Part shown: positions 10,213 through 21,362 of the stretch, piece by piece
Layout of the letters: each line of letters opens with the position of its first letter
Numbering within the stretch: position 1 is the first letter of the stretch
Origin: Craterostigma plantagineum
Lineage: Eukaryota > Streptophyta > Magnoliopsida > Lamiales > Linderniaceae
Direction: 5' to 3'
Length of the DNA stretch: 64,000 nucleotides
NCBI GenBank assembly: GCA_027422505.1
Contig: JAPQWV010000688.1
Coordinates: forward strand, 186,001 to 250,000
Made by a program: the position numbers and the translations under genes
Notes under the pieces: model-generated
Databases searched by the model: none
Told to the model about the DNA's origin: nothing
The model's input: only the letters and a program-made list of their open reading frames with translations

Positions 10213-13200
10213 ATGGCAAATCAGCTCTACAACTACAAAGCCACTCCCTCCTATGTCGCCGACGCCACCTCTCGATCGGAAGCTTCCAATTATCTTTCCG
10301 TTGGAAGCATTGCGACGGAGTACTCGACGACGGAGTTGCTTGCCTCGTCATCGGCGATGCGCAACAATCGCCATCATAATTACTCTGTAACTCCAGTGCA
10401 ACCGTATGTACCGCCTCGGGTTGATGGTGGGGCTGCTGTTGCTTCTTCAGCTGAGCCGCTATACGCTTCTTTGAAGCGTAATTTATCTGAATGTAAGAGC
10501 TTGTTCTATTTTGTGTATATATGCTAAAAGTATACGATTTTAGTTGAGAAGTTGAAATTTAAAAGGAATAACTAGAGACTAGGATCAAGCTTGACTATAT
10601 GCCCGTATTAGGGGTCAAAACCTTAGGTGAAACTTCTAATGGATGCTTGCTTGAGGTGTGTTTTTAAGGTTGACCTTTGTCTGGATGCTTAAGTTATGTT
10701 TGGCAGTGGCCTTTGGGTTGATTGGCATTGGTTAACGAGATTCGTTAGAGTCTAGTACATGTAAACCGAGACCTGTTGATTAAGCCTGCTGTTTTATTGC
10801 TATTCTTGGCTTGCAAAGCTTGTGTCAGACAGAATTCCTCTCCTCATGATGCTTTACGCTTTTTGATAAAGTGATAATCTGCTAACCATGAGAGTGGTTT
10901 CATTACTATATATTTACTTATATTCAGCTTCATTTGTCATACAATCCTTACATCCTGTAATGTACTGTACGCACATGTGAGTCTTACAAATTGTATCCTG
11001 TCTTGGTTAATAATAAATACAGTCCTATAACGACTGCGATATCTTTATTAAACTTCTATGCTTACTATAATATCTATATATATGTGTATATTTATATGGA
11101 TCTATGTATGTATACATAGCTCTCTACCATCAGACTATTCTTGCTGCGTATAGCAAAGTTGGACAAAACGAAGCTTGGTATCCATCTGACCCTTTAGCCA
11201 AGCGAACTAGGTATGAGAGTACTAGCCATTTGCTTATTTACCCACAGAGACCTGGTGAGAAGGAGTGTGCATTTTATATGCAAACAAGAACCTGTAAATT
11301 TGGAGAAAGCTGCAAATTTCACCACCCTATTCAGGTTCCAGAAGGGGGTATCCCTGATTGGAAAGAGGTGATAATATTTGTTACTTTATCATAAAAAAAT
11401 CAGATATTCCATTAATGGCTATTCAGTGCTAGTGTATTCTTATGTTTATATTTAGTTTATGCCTAAATCAATTAGATCTATCTAACCAGTGTCGATTCTA
11501 TGAGACTGGTGGCTGTAGCATGCTGATTGAAGCATTGCTACTAGTTGCTCTATGTCTTTGCCTGTAAATCGATATAGTATACTTTGTGACGTAGAAGGAA
11601 ATCCTTTACAACTCTCTTTTTCTCCTGAATATGTGGTTTATAGTAGTCATACTTGAAATTGATGGTGGCGAATATTTTGTGGGCAGTTATTATGTATCCT
11701 CGCTCTATGTGAGCCATATCGTGCTGATTAGTAAAGCTTCTTTCTTTCACTCAATGCATACATGCCAAATTTGGTTCTATGATTGTTCAAAATATGCGAC
11801 TTAATGGCTTGCATTTTCAGTTATTGTTTTAAATGGTTGGATATTCGTATTTGTTTTGCTATGAATTTCCTGTTATTCTTCTGGAAATTCTTTTGTCTAA
11901 CCAATCTGTTGTTCTTCAGTGTACATTTGATCTCAAATTTATGAAGGGTTTACTCGTTGACTTGGTTTTAGGGTCCTTCTGTGGGCATTGCTGCTACTTC
12001 CTCCACCTCCTCCTCCTTACCCGAGAGGCCATCAGAGCCTCCTTGTGCTGTAAGACTCCTCCTTGTAGAGATTTCGTGATACTCTATTCATAAGTAAGCA
12101 GTTTAAATAGCCCTTGAACAGTTCTATATGAAAACCGGGAAGTGTAAATATGGGGCATCCTGCAAATTTCACCATCCCAAAGAGGTGCAAATACAATTAT
12201 CTTTAGCCGGATCTGAAAGCCAACCGCACGTCGACAAACTTGGAGTTAAAAAGCCAGCACAGCCATCGTTTACCCCTTCAGTGTCGTATAACTCAAAAGG
12301 GCTTCCTATCAGAATGGTATGTACATATGTCTTTATATATAATGAAAGCTCCGCATAACTAGAAAAAAAAAATACAAAACTTTTCCTTTAAGCTGTTCGA
12401 ACTTCGACTGATCGTTGAATCTAGAAGTCGGTTGAACTTGGTTTGCTTTGGTTGGGTCAAGTCACTCAAGTCTGTTATGAAATGCATGATGATCTCTTAA
12501 CTTACTAGTACCATGTGGCAGGGTGAAGAAGACTGCCCTTTCTATCTTAAAGCTGGCAGGTTTAGATACTCTCTGGTCTTTGCATTACAGATCCAAAGCT
12601 AGAAATAAATGATTTGCTCGCTTAAGTCTTGTATTAAATATTGATCAGCTGTAAATACGGGGCGACCTGTCGTTTCAGCCATCCAGAAACATCGTACTTG
12701 TCAATCAATGTTAATCCAATAGCTGCAGCGATTGGCTCCTCTTCCACTCTTCTGCCCTCTCCATCACTATCAGCATATTACAACCCGAGCGTTGGTTCTT
12801 CAGCAGCATCTCTTCTATCGACCTACAATCCGAGGCCAGCTCAGTCAACGGTAAACTCCATCTCCGATCTCATCTACATCTTAGTAGTGCCATTGTTGAT
12901 TATGATATGAGCTGTCTTTCTCATTGATATAAATTTCTCAATTCCAGCTTGGCCTAGGCCACACTGTATATCCTCAACGACCAGGACAGCCCCCGTGTGA
13001 CGTGCGTTCATTTTCTTACCATACACTTATCAGTAATCGTCATACATCTTCTCTTCTAAATCCTTTTTCTTTTTTCCTGATTTGTTTGGCTCTTCAAGTA
13101 TTACATGAAACATGGAACATGCAAGTTTGGCGCTAACTGCAAGTTTCACCATCCAATCGATCGATCAGCTCCCATTCCATCGATCAAAGAGGCTGCCCCT

Positions 13201-13505
13201 CAGCAGCAAAACAACGTCAAACTAACTCTCGCGGGCTTACCAAGAAGAGAGGTAATAAATCTTCTAAGAATTCCAATGTCATAATCGAACGGCGCCTGCA
13301 TTATTTATTCATTTTGGTGATCTATCATACCTATCAATAGGGTGCCATAAATTGCCCGTATTATATGAAGACGGGGACATGCAAATTCGGGTCAACGTGC
13401 AAGTTTGACCACCCGACTCCAGGCGAAGTGCTGGCCCTCGCAGCAACAATATCTAACGCTGCTACTGCTGCTGAAAGTGAACAACATGATGATCAATCTG
13501 CTTAA
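10213..13505 (+). CDS. HUA1: CCCH zinc-finger RNA-binding protein, HUA1-like
   Basis: Nine exons: 10213-10492, 11120-11367, 11972-12049, 12122-12316, 12522-12559, 12649-12850, 12948-13001, 13099-13251 and 13341-13505. All junctions are GT-AG and in phase, giving about 470 residues. Five CX8CX5CX3H fingers are visible: [20 protein letters not shown], the [11 protein letters not shown] finger, [38 protein letters not shown] and [20 protein letters not shown]. The linkers [29 protein letters not shown] and GEVLALA match Arabidopsis HUA1 (AGAMOUS pre-mRNA processing). HUA1 is known with six fingers; the exon for the second is not found between exons 2 and 3. The start at 10213 ([10 protein letters not shown]) is the first in-frame ATG; the frame upstream is open but lacks one. 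Confidence 0.85.
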
Positions 13506-15279
13506 TGGTTTTTACTTTTTATTTATTTGATACATGCATACTTTGTATTTTCATTGAAAGGTGGGATTGGTTTGACTTGGGAGATTTCTATTTATGTGTT
13601 GTATTTTTGTAATGCGATGATTACCATCGATCAACCAAGATATGTTATGTTATTTACCTTTTAGTTGATTTGATATTTTCTCATTTACGAACGCAGTCTT
13701 TTACAAGTTTTTCAGATACCAACATATGCTAGTTGCTACCCATTTTCATTAGTATTTAGGACGTGGGGGTTTAAACTTTATTTTAATATGTATTTTATAT
13801 TAAGCTTACTCTTTATTTTTGTAGCACGACTTTCCTTACTATTCGGAAATATAAGAAGAAGCTTCAACGATGTCAGCTAAAACGTGCCGAGCGCAAACCA
13901 AAAACGAACGGGTTTTGGGTAATTTACATATATACCCCTGTACCCTTCAGCCTTCTAGGGCAACGTTTGGTTTTTAGCCCAGTTAGTAAGAGAGTTCAAG
14001 CCCGCTTAAAATCAAACATTGATTATCCTATGAATGTCAGATACAAGAGATATTGGGCAGTTTTACAAACACAATATAGATAAAAATAAAATCATGTTGG
14101 GCTAAGTCGTAAATGGGCCAGGCAAAAGTTTAAAAGACTTATTTGCCCCTTTAAGTTTTACAAACCCCAATATCATTTTGGTCACTTCTGAAGCTGCACT
14201 TTGAAGACACGAAACAGAGCAACCAAAACCAACGTGAAAGGCTTGAGCCTGAGGTAGAATTACGTGGACAATAGCTGATCAAAAAAATAAAAATATTAGT
14301 TCAAAGAAACCCAATGTTGGCGAATCAAAGAAACATTATTTTGTTGGTTCGCTTGAAATTTCATACTAATCACTGCCCTTCATCGAGGTAGCAATAAATG
14401 GCCAAGAAAGTCATAAGATCAATGTATACAAGCATGATTATAACATCAACTCACCCTAGATCTATACAGAAACTCGATCGAATAAACATCTCTCCAAGTC
14501 AAATAAAGTATTTTGCATACAGTGACAAATAAGAGATGAACACTTTTCAAAATATGCTCTTGAGATAAAATCTACACTCACTTGGAAGTCTTTCCGCCTA
14601 AAGAAGAAGAAATCGATCAATTGGAACGGAGGCTCTCCCTTAGTGTGCGAACAGAGGAGTTATATGGAGAAAATTAGAGAACCTACAAATGAATTTAGGG
14701 TTCTTACGGTTGCTAAATATATCCAAGGGCAAAATGGTAATAGCCATTAAACTTGGATATTTGGAAAATGTAAGATAATTTTGTAATGGACGGACATTTA
14801 AGATAAATAAACGAACGACCCGTTTAATAAATGCGGGCTTTGTAGTTTTTCATGGGCTTCAACTTATGAAACCAAACATGAGAAGATGGGTTATTAATAA
14901 TTTTATAACCCATTTTCTAGGTATATCTAGTAAACCAAACGCTGCCTAGATGAATAAGAGATTTCTAATAATATAATACGTGTGATGCGATGAAAATTAC
15001 AGTGGCTAGGCGAGGGAGAAGAAATTTCAAAGTCAAAGAAGAAAGAGCTTGGATTGGAGGAAAGTAAAGGGAAAATACATATAAGAAGAAACCAACAACC
15101 TGACATTATCTTCTGCTTTCTGATAAATTATTGCCTGTTATACCGAACCCTCTTCAAGTTGTCTTCTTCCCAATAATCCCAATCAGTTCCAGCGTTGATA
15201 GGTTTTGATTCTGGTGATTCGTTTATTATTTATTTTCCGAGAACAAAAAGCTCCGATTTTTTTTTTCCTTGATCGAGTG
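13506..15279. other. Intergenic, mostly occupied by a TIR element
   Basis: 3' flank of the HUA1-like gene, then the roughly 1 kb TIR element (13959-14946), then the promoter and 5' UTR of the ALIS gene. No coding frame supported. Confidence 0.6.
13959..14946. mobile_element. Putative non-autonomous TIR DNA transposon, PIF/Harbinger-like
   Basis: Imperfect terminal inverted repeats: GGCAACGTTTGGTTTTTAG at the left and AAACCAAACGCTGCC at the right. Subterminal matches follow (AGCCCGC against GCGGGCT; GGGCTTCAA). A 3-bp direct repeat TAG flanks it (13956-13958 and 14947-14949). About 988 bp, AT-rich, without a transposase frame. Superfamily is inferred from the TIR style and 3-bp duplication. 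Confidence 0.6.
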
Positions 15280-16945
15280 ATGAGCTCAAATACTCCGTCT
15301 TCAAGCGGTGGAGGACCTGGATCGGCCGAATCCAACGGTCCGCGGAGGAATTCCAAGAGACCCAAGTGTATGTATTTCTTCACAGATATAGTAGCCATTT
15401 CTGAGATTTCTAATGATTCGCATGTTTTTTCATTGTGTTCTTCAGATTCCAGGTTTACACAGCAAGAACTTCCAGCATGTAAACCTATTCTTACTCCTAA
15501 GTGGGTAAGTAAAAATCTTCATATCCCCTTCTTTCCCCCATCTTTTCACCGTTTGTTCACATGAGCTCATTTGCCGTGCAGGTAATCTCAACGTTCTTGC
15601 TTGTCAGCGTCGTCTTCATTCCCATCGGAGTCGTCTCCCTCTCTGCCTCTCGAGATGTGACCTTCGATTTTAGCTTTCCATCGTTTGCTTTCTTCTGTTA
15701 TGCTTTCCATTGACTGATCATCTTCTCCTCCTCCCTTTTTTCCAGGTAGTTGAAATAATCGATCGGTACGACAGCGTTTGCGTGCCCGAAGGCTCGAAAA
15801 ACGACAAGGTTGGCTTTATTCAGAGCCAATCTGACAAAACCTGCAATAGAACTCTTACAGTGAGATCATCTCCCCCCTTCCGATCATATATGGTTTTGAT
15901 TTGAGATTTGGGACTGGAAAACGCTGATCTGATATCAATATTGCTCGAAATTCAGGTTCCAAAGCATATGAAAAGTCCAATCTTTGTGTACTACCAGCTC
16001 GACAATTTCTATCAGAATCATCGCAGGTATTGATCGACAAACCAGAAATCATATGAGAATTCGTCGTTTCTTTTCGTCTCTCATGGGCTGCGATTTTCGT
16101 AATAGATACGTGAAGAGCCGAAGTGATCAGCAGTTGAGAAACGCCGGCGACGAGCGCGATACAAGTCCCTGCAGCCCCGAGCATACTACGCCCGATGGGC
16201 AGCCAATCGTCCCTTGTGGGCTCATTGCATGGAGTCTTTTCAACGATACCTACGACTTTACGCTCAACAGCCAACAGTTGGCTGTGAACACAAAGGACAT
16301 CTCATGGAAGAGCGATAGGGATCACAAATTTGGGAGTAACGTCTTCCCCAAGAATTTTCAGAATGGGACCTTAATCGGCGGTGGCAAGCTCAATCCTTCT
16401 AAGCCCGTAAGATCATATCATTTTATTACTGCGCATTAAATTCTATTGTGTTCTCATGACTGAAAGAATGTGATGCTATCATACCCAACAGCTGAACGAA
16501 CAAGAGAACCTAATCGTATGGATGAGAACGGCTGCTCTGCCTACTTTCAGAAAGCCCATTGGGAGAATAGAAGTGGATCTTCAAGCTGGGGATAGGATCG
16601 AGGTCACCTTAGGGAACAATTATAACACTTACAGTTTCGACGGTAAGAAGAAGCTCGTACTTTCGACTGCTAGCTGGCTCGGCGGTAAGAACGACTTTAT
16701 GGGCATTGCGTATCTCACCGTGGGCGGATTGTGCTTTTCTTTGGCTTTGGTTTTCATGCTTATGTACCTCATCAAGCCAAGGTACATACTTTATGCCAGT
16801 CTTAGTGTTCCTGGGTATAAAAAGAAGTGATCTTTATACTTTATGAATTCTTGGGAGGGAATCTAATTTGAAGTATTGCTTGTATTACAGGCAACTTGGA
16901 GATCCAACTTATCTTTCTTGGAACAGAAATCCAGGAGGTCACTGA
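15280..16945 (+). CDS. ALA-interacting subunit (CDC50/LEM3 family, ALIS)
   Basis: Eight exons: 15280-15367, 15446-15504, 15582-15656, 15746-15859, 15956-16026, 16106-16406, 16492-16781 and 16891-16945. All junctions are in phase, giving 350 residues. The first transmembrane helix is ISTFLLVSVVFIPIGVVSLS after the cytosolic FTQQELPACKPILTPKWV. A large extracytosolic domain follows with PIFVYYQLDNFYQNHRRYVKS, PCGLIAWSLFNDT and WMRTAALPTFRKPIGRIE. The second helix is around TVGGLCFSLALVFMLMYLIKP, and the C-terminus is LGDPTYLSWNRNPGGH. The family forms the beta-subunit of P4-ATPase phospholipid flippases (ALA proteins) and is needed for their ER exit and activity. The gene is intact. Its 3' half is duplicated about 7 kb downstream as a pseudogene. 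Confidence 0.95.
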
Positions 16946-17601
16946 TGAGGATGACTATGTATTGTAAGAAGTTTTGCTCTGTCGATCTCTATCAATATTA
17001 TGTATTGTATTGTTGTCGATTAAGGGAAAAAATATGAACAAATTCCGTACGGTACGAACATTGGAAACTTCATTTTCCTCAGAGTCTAAGACGACGCAAC
17101 AACCCATGCCATGCGTTATTGTGATAAGACACTGTTACACACGAAAAAAAGGAAGAAAAAAAAAAGGAAATTACAAACTAAACTCTTTTCGAAGGTCGAG
17201 TGAACACATTTATTATACCAAAGACATCGTATTACAGTATTCAGTCCTTGGTCGTAGTAGTGTGATCATCGCCTTCTTCATTCGGGTCGAGCACGTGGGT
17301 CGGATAGTGACCCACGAGCATGTCTTTGGTGGTCTGACCTATCTCCATTATAGTTTCGCCAATGGCTTGAAGGACGCTTCCACTCTGTTCCCCGCCCATT
17401 TCCTCTCCCATTTGTGCTCTGTTTTGTTCTTGTTCAGTTTGCTCTGTTTCTTGACCATGGCGGATTTTGTATCCTCCTTCTCCTTGTCCAACTTCTACCT
17501 AGAAGATAAAAGCACCACCTTGAGTGAAGTTCAAGATGATAAAGAAAAAGTTCTTTTTTTGTATTAAACCTTTTCTTCGATGTCCTTCCTCTCCAAGCCT
17601 T
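16327..17601. repeat. Segmental duplication, copy A (ALIS 3' half plus LEA 3' end)
   Basis: From about 16327 to 17601 this matches 23425-24595 in the same orientation. It starts inside ALIS exon 6 (TTTGGGAGTAACGTCTTCC). It runs through the ALIS 3' UTR and the convergent LEA last exon, and stops inside LEA exon 1 at CTCCAAGCCTT. In copy A the ALIS part belongs to the intact gene and the LEA part is only a fragment. Confidence 0.9.
17241..17601 (-). pseudogene. 3' fragment of the LEA gene in copy A
   Basis: Antisense to copy A, this matches the last exon (17498..17241) and the end of exon 1 of the LEA gene at 24232-25430. The last exon is still open at 86 codons, against 83 in the intact gene; an 18-bp insertion and a 9-bp deletion both keep frame. 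Homology ends at 17601, so the start codon, promoter and almost all of exon 1 are missing. It cannot make the protein. Confidence 0.85.
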
Positions 17602-19918
17602 AATAATCTACCTAGGCGGTTTCTAGCCGAAATTAGACGGTAGGTTCATTTTTTATTTTTATTTTATGTGCTAATGCACCAAAGTAAATATATATTGAAT
17701 GATTCATCTACTGAAATAATATCCTTAATAATAATTTTTTTGTATTAAAAAATTTTCTAATAAAATAAAATAAAAAAATTAGAACTTGGCCGCCTAACCC
17801 GAATAATCGGTCCGACCGAATAATCCAACGCCTAGCCAAAAATCGCCGCGGATGGCTCCGCCTAGCACCTAGGCGCTGCCTATGCCGAGTTTTACAACAG
17901 AGGTCACATAACCCTGGTGTGGGACAAAAAATGAGACGAAGGAGGAGTTAATTACAAAAGTAAGCACTTTAGCAGGAGTTAATTACAATTTAGGCACTTT
18001 TTCAAATTTGAATTTAAAAAATAGGCATTATGTGTATTGTATTAAAAAAAATATGCATTCCTTTATTTTATTTTGGTGAATTAATTTTATTATTTGCACA
18101 AATTTACTACAAAAGGCATCCTTTTTTTGTATGAATTAATTTGACAATATACACAATTAAAAAAGGTAACACAACTGAACTATGATTCATAAATTGAAGA
18201 AACATAAACATACGATTGACGCAAATAAATGAAATATAGTGCACAATCGGAAAAAGAAAACCATAATAATTACCACTTATTTTCCTCCATTTTTAAAAGT
18301 ATTTTATGTCGACATAATGTTTGTCATGAACAGGTAAAACCTGCACTGAACCAACTAAAAAACCAAATCGGCGAAGCGAAAAAAACTGTATATCGACATG
18401 GTTCAAAATGACTGCTAATTAAAAATAGAACATTTTACTAATTTATTTATTTAGTAATGAAAAATTGTTTATATTACTATGTAATAATAAGAACATTAAA
18501 AAGGTACCTATGAAAAATCGTACATATTACTATGAAAAATCGTATTTATTAAGTTCCGAAAAAATTGTGATATAAAATTAGAAACCAAATAATCAAGAAA
18601 CGATTACTAGTTTGGTTTGATTCAATTTGTGAAGAACATATTAAATTTAAGTAAAAAAGTAAATTAGAAATTATTACCAATAAAAAAATTATGAAAAGAA
18701 ATTATAACATAAATTGTGCCTATTTTTGTATTGGTTAACACATAGTGCATATATTTTTAAATGACTATTAAAAAGATGCAATAAACGTAAAACACCCATT
18801 TACCAAGTGTCAATTACAAAAAAGGCATTGCGTGTATTTTATTTCAAAAATAGGCATTCTTTATTTTTGTTTCTTTTTCTGAATTAAGTTTATTATTAGA
18901 CAAAAAAGTTAGAAATAAATGTCATATTTTTAATCTACTTTCTTATTATTAATTGTTTTCATAATCAAATTAGAGACAATAATGAAATTGATGTTTGATA
19001 CTATCTGTAGAAATGAAAAATAAATTGAACATCCAACTATATTGGTTAGCTGTTTCTATTTTTTCAATATTCTGCCGTATTAGAGTACATTTTATTCATT
19101 TTATTTCGATGCAAATTACAATAGTTTTAAGAACCGTAATCGATCGATAGCCCAAAGAAGTTGATCGATTCTAACGAAATCAAAACTAGAATCAAAACCA
19201 CTAACTATAATACATAACTTAAATTACTAAATTATTTCATATATCAAATTTAGGTCGATCGGTCTAACCTAAAATTTTCCGTTGAAATTTTTAAAACCAT
19301 ATGCCGAACCAAATTTTTGGCCTGATTTTGTTGTTTATTGAAACTTCACAGTTCGGTTAAGTTAAGCGACTAAAGCCAACTTTTAGTAAAAAATAAAGTT
19401 AAATAATATCTAATATTATAATGATATAATTTCTTATATATTATGTTTAAATTAATAAAAATTAGTTTTTTGGTTTCAAAATAGTAGGTTATAAATATCA
19501 GATAGTTAATATCAAATCCAAATTCTGTATGCTATGCGAACCGAAAATTTCTGTATGCGATTCGCCTGGTTAAGCTAACTATGAACTCCCATTAATTTAT
19601 ACAATCAATATTGGAAGCAATAATAAATTAGGAAATATTAGAAGCAATAATAAATTAGGAAAATAAAAAAAATAGTTATGCCTAAAATTGTAAAACACCC
19701 AGAAAAGAGAGGGACAGGGAATTAATTAACTTATTAGTTATTCACATGTTACCCGTGTGAAACATGCTGGGCCACTATATCATATATCATACAACATACA
19801 CCACACACGCATCCACCGACATATCTAAAATATCCAACCAACTCAATTCAAAATATGATCAAGTGGAAAATGTGGACAAAAAAATAGTAACGTCTTCCAA
19901 TAATAGCAAGTAAGCATC
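17602..19918. repeat. Low-complexity, repeat-derived AT-rich region
   Basis: 17602-17910 has several CCTAGGCGG/CGCCTAG palindromic motifs of the kind seen in degenerate plant DNA-transposon derivatives. From 17930 to 18890 related segments recur (AATTACAA..AGGCA, AAAATAGGCATT, GAATTAA.TTTATTATT near 17945-18100 and 18800-18900). A roughly 23-bp unit AGAAGCAATAATAAATTAGG is tandemly doubled near 19612-19660. No coding frame is supported; an open frame at 18229-18411 looks accidental. The final 150 bp is probably the sulfotransferase promoter. Confidence 0.55.
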
Positions 19919-19968
19919 ATGGAGGAGAAAGACGACGAGTTGAATAAATCTGCTGAAGAAGATGTCCA

Positions 19969-20940
19969 ATGGAAGAAGTGCAGCAAAGGCTACTCCCAAC
20001 ACTTGAGCAAACAACGTACTGGGATGGAAACACTATCGTCAAATACAAAGGGTTTTGGTATCGACCCAAGTGGCTCAAGCGAATACTCCGCATTGAGAGG
20101 CACTTCAAGCCAAGAAACACCGATGTAATACTTTCGAGCATGCCTAAATCAGGCACGACGTGGCTGAAATCTCTCACGTACTCCATAGCAAACAGAAGCG
20201 TTCATCCTCCCAATAATCAAGAAACCAATAACCACCCTCTCTTCACTTCGAACCCTCACGACCTCGTACAAAGTCTTGAGCTGTCTCTCTACATGTTGCA
20301 AGAAAACCCTAATCTTGAATCCATCCCTAGCCCGAGAATATTCTCAACCCACCTCTCTTACGACGCCCTACCTCGCACCGTCCACGAGTCTCCTTGCAAG
20401 ATCATCTACATATGCAGAAACCCTATGGACCGTTTCGTCTCTGAAAGGCATTTCATCTTCGAAAACGGACGTGCGAATAGGGACGCCGAGGCCCTTTTTG
20501 CGGAGGATTCTTTGGACGAGTTTGGCCGAGGGATAGATCTTTTCGGGCCGTCTTGGGAACACATTTTGAGCTACTGGGAAGCCCACAAAAAGAACCCCGA
20601 TAGAGTGCTGTTCCTCAAGTACGAGGATTTGAAGAGAGACGAAAATGAAAACATCATAAAGATGGCTGAGTTCATGGGGTTCCCTTTTTCGGCGGAAGAA
20701 GTGGAGAGGGATTTGATGGTGGAGAAGATATCGAAGCTTTGCAGCTTTGGGAATCTGAAGGAAGCGAACAGAGAAGGGGTTACTGGTATCATGCCGATAA
20801 AGAAGAGTTCGTTCTTTAGAAAGGGTGAAGTTGGAGATTGGAGTAATTACCTTAGCAAGGAAATGGCTCAGCGCATGAAAGATGTGATGAAGAGCAAGCT
20901 AGAAGGATCTGGCTTGACCATTGAATTCCCAGGACTTTGA
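19969..20940 (+). CDS. Cytosolic sulfotransferase (SOT)
   Basis: Single exon, 323 residues from the first in-frame ATG. PKSGTTWLKSL is the 5'-phosphosulfate loop that binds PAPS. IFSTHLSY carries the catalytic His. IYICRNPMDRFVSERHF is the 3'-phosphate binding region and RKGEVGDWSNYLS the C-terminal PAPS motif (usual form RKGxxGDWKN, here Ser for Lys). The family moves sulfate from PAPS to flavonols, brassinosteroids, hydroxyjasmonate and similar small molecules; the substrate cannot be told. Another ATG at 19919 opens a different frame whose first residues (MEEKDDELNKSAEED) resemble an acidic SOT N-terminus. The real N-terminus may therefore have been lost by a one-base shift near 19966, or that ATG is an upstream ORF. 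The gene sits in the roughly 5.8 kb DNA between the two ALIS/LEA duplicates. Confidence 0.9.
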   Translation: MEEVQQRLLPTLEQTTYWDGNTIVKYKGFWYRPKWLKRILRIERHFKPRNTDVILSSMPKSGTTWLKSLTYSIANRSVHPPNNQETNNHPLFTSNPHDLVQSLELSLYMLQENPNLESIPSPRIFSTHLSYDALPRTVHESPCKIIYICRNPMDRFVSERHFIFENGRANRDAEALFAEDSLDEFGRGIDLFGPSWEHILSYWEAHKKNPDRVLFLKYEDLKRDENENIIKMAEFMGFPFSAEEVERDLMVEKISKLCSFGNLKEANREGVTGIMPIKKSSFFRKGEVGDWSNYLSKEMAQRMKDVMKSKLEGSGLTIEFPGL

Positions 20941-21224
20941 TGAATGGAGATCGATGACTGGTTCTAATGTAATCGTTATTATATCTGTTTATGTTGTCTC
21001 TTATTGTTTGTTGTGTGCCATTTGCTTTTCCAACGAACTCAATAAAATCATGGCAATGTTCAGCTAAACTGCTATTAGCCAATGAAGTGTGAAATATGCC
21101 TAGGGGTGAATTATGATATAAAAAATTTGGCTTTTTCTTCTTTGAAAAATACTTTTCTTTAAGAAGATAGTTGCAGAGTCTATTATACCGCAGAAGTTTA
21201 ACCATAAATAATCTCTTAGCCAGC

Positions 21225-21362
21225 CCATTAAATAAGTGGATGATTCCATACTCGATCTCATAGATACATATAGAATTCTGCGGAAAGCCGTATTCGATGA
21301 AAGTCGTATGTACGGCTTGGAGGGAGATCTTTCATATCTTTCGAGATCATTTGATAACCAGA
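21225..21362 (+). other. Organellar group II intron fragment (nuclear plastid/mitochondrial DNA insert)
   Basis: AAGCCGTATTCGATGAAAGTCGTATGTACGGCTT (about 21283-21317, given here in pieces: AAGCCGTATTCGATG, AAAGTCG, TATGTACGGCTT) is a 34-nt hairpin with a GAAA tetraloop and AGC-type base. That is the form of group II intron domain V. A domain VI-like stem, GGGAGATCTTTC..., follows. Group II introns in plants live in plastid and mitochondrial genes, so this is a transferred organellar piece. I could not identify the host gene. Confidence 0.65.

Noticed and set aside
15855..16274. 139-codon open frame on the minus strand
   Set aside because: Antisense shadow of ALIS exons.
16974..17567. 197-codon open frame on plus, with a partner at 24205-24792
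   Set aside because: Both are antisense to the LEA 3' end and its duplicate; the apparent membrane protein is reversed LEA coding sequence.
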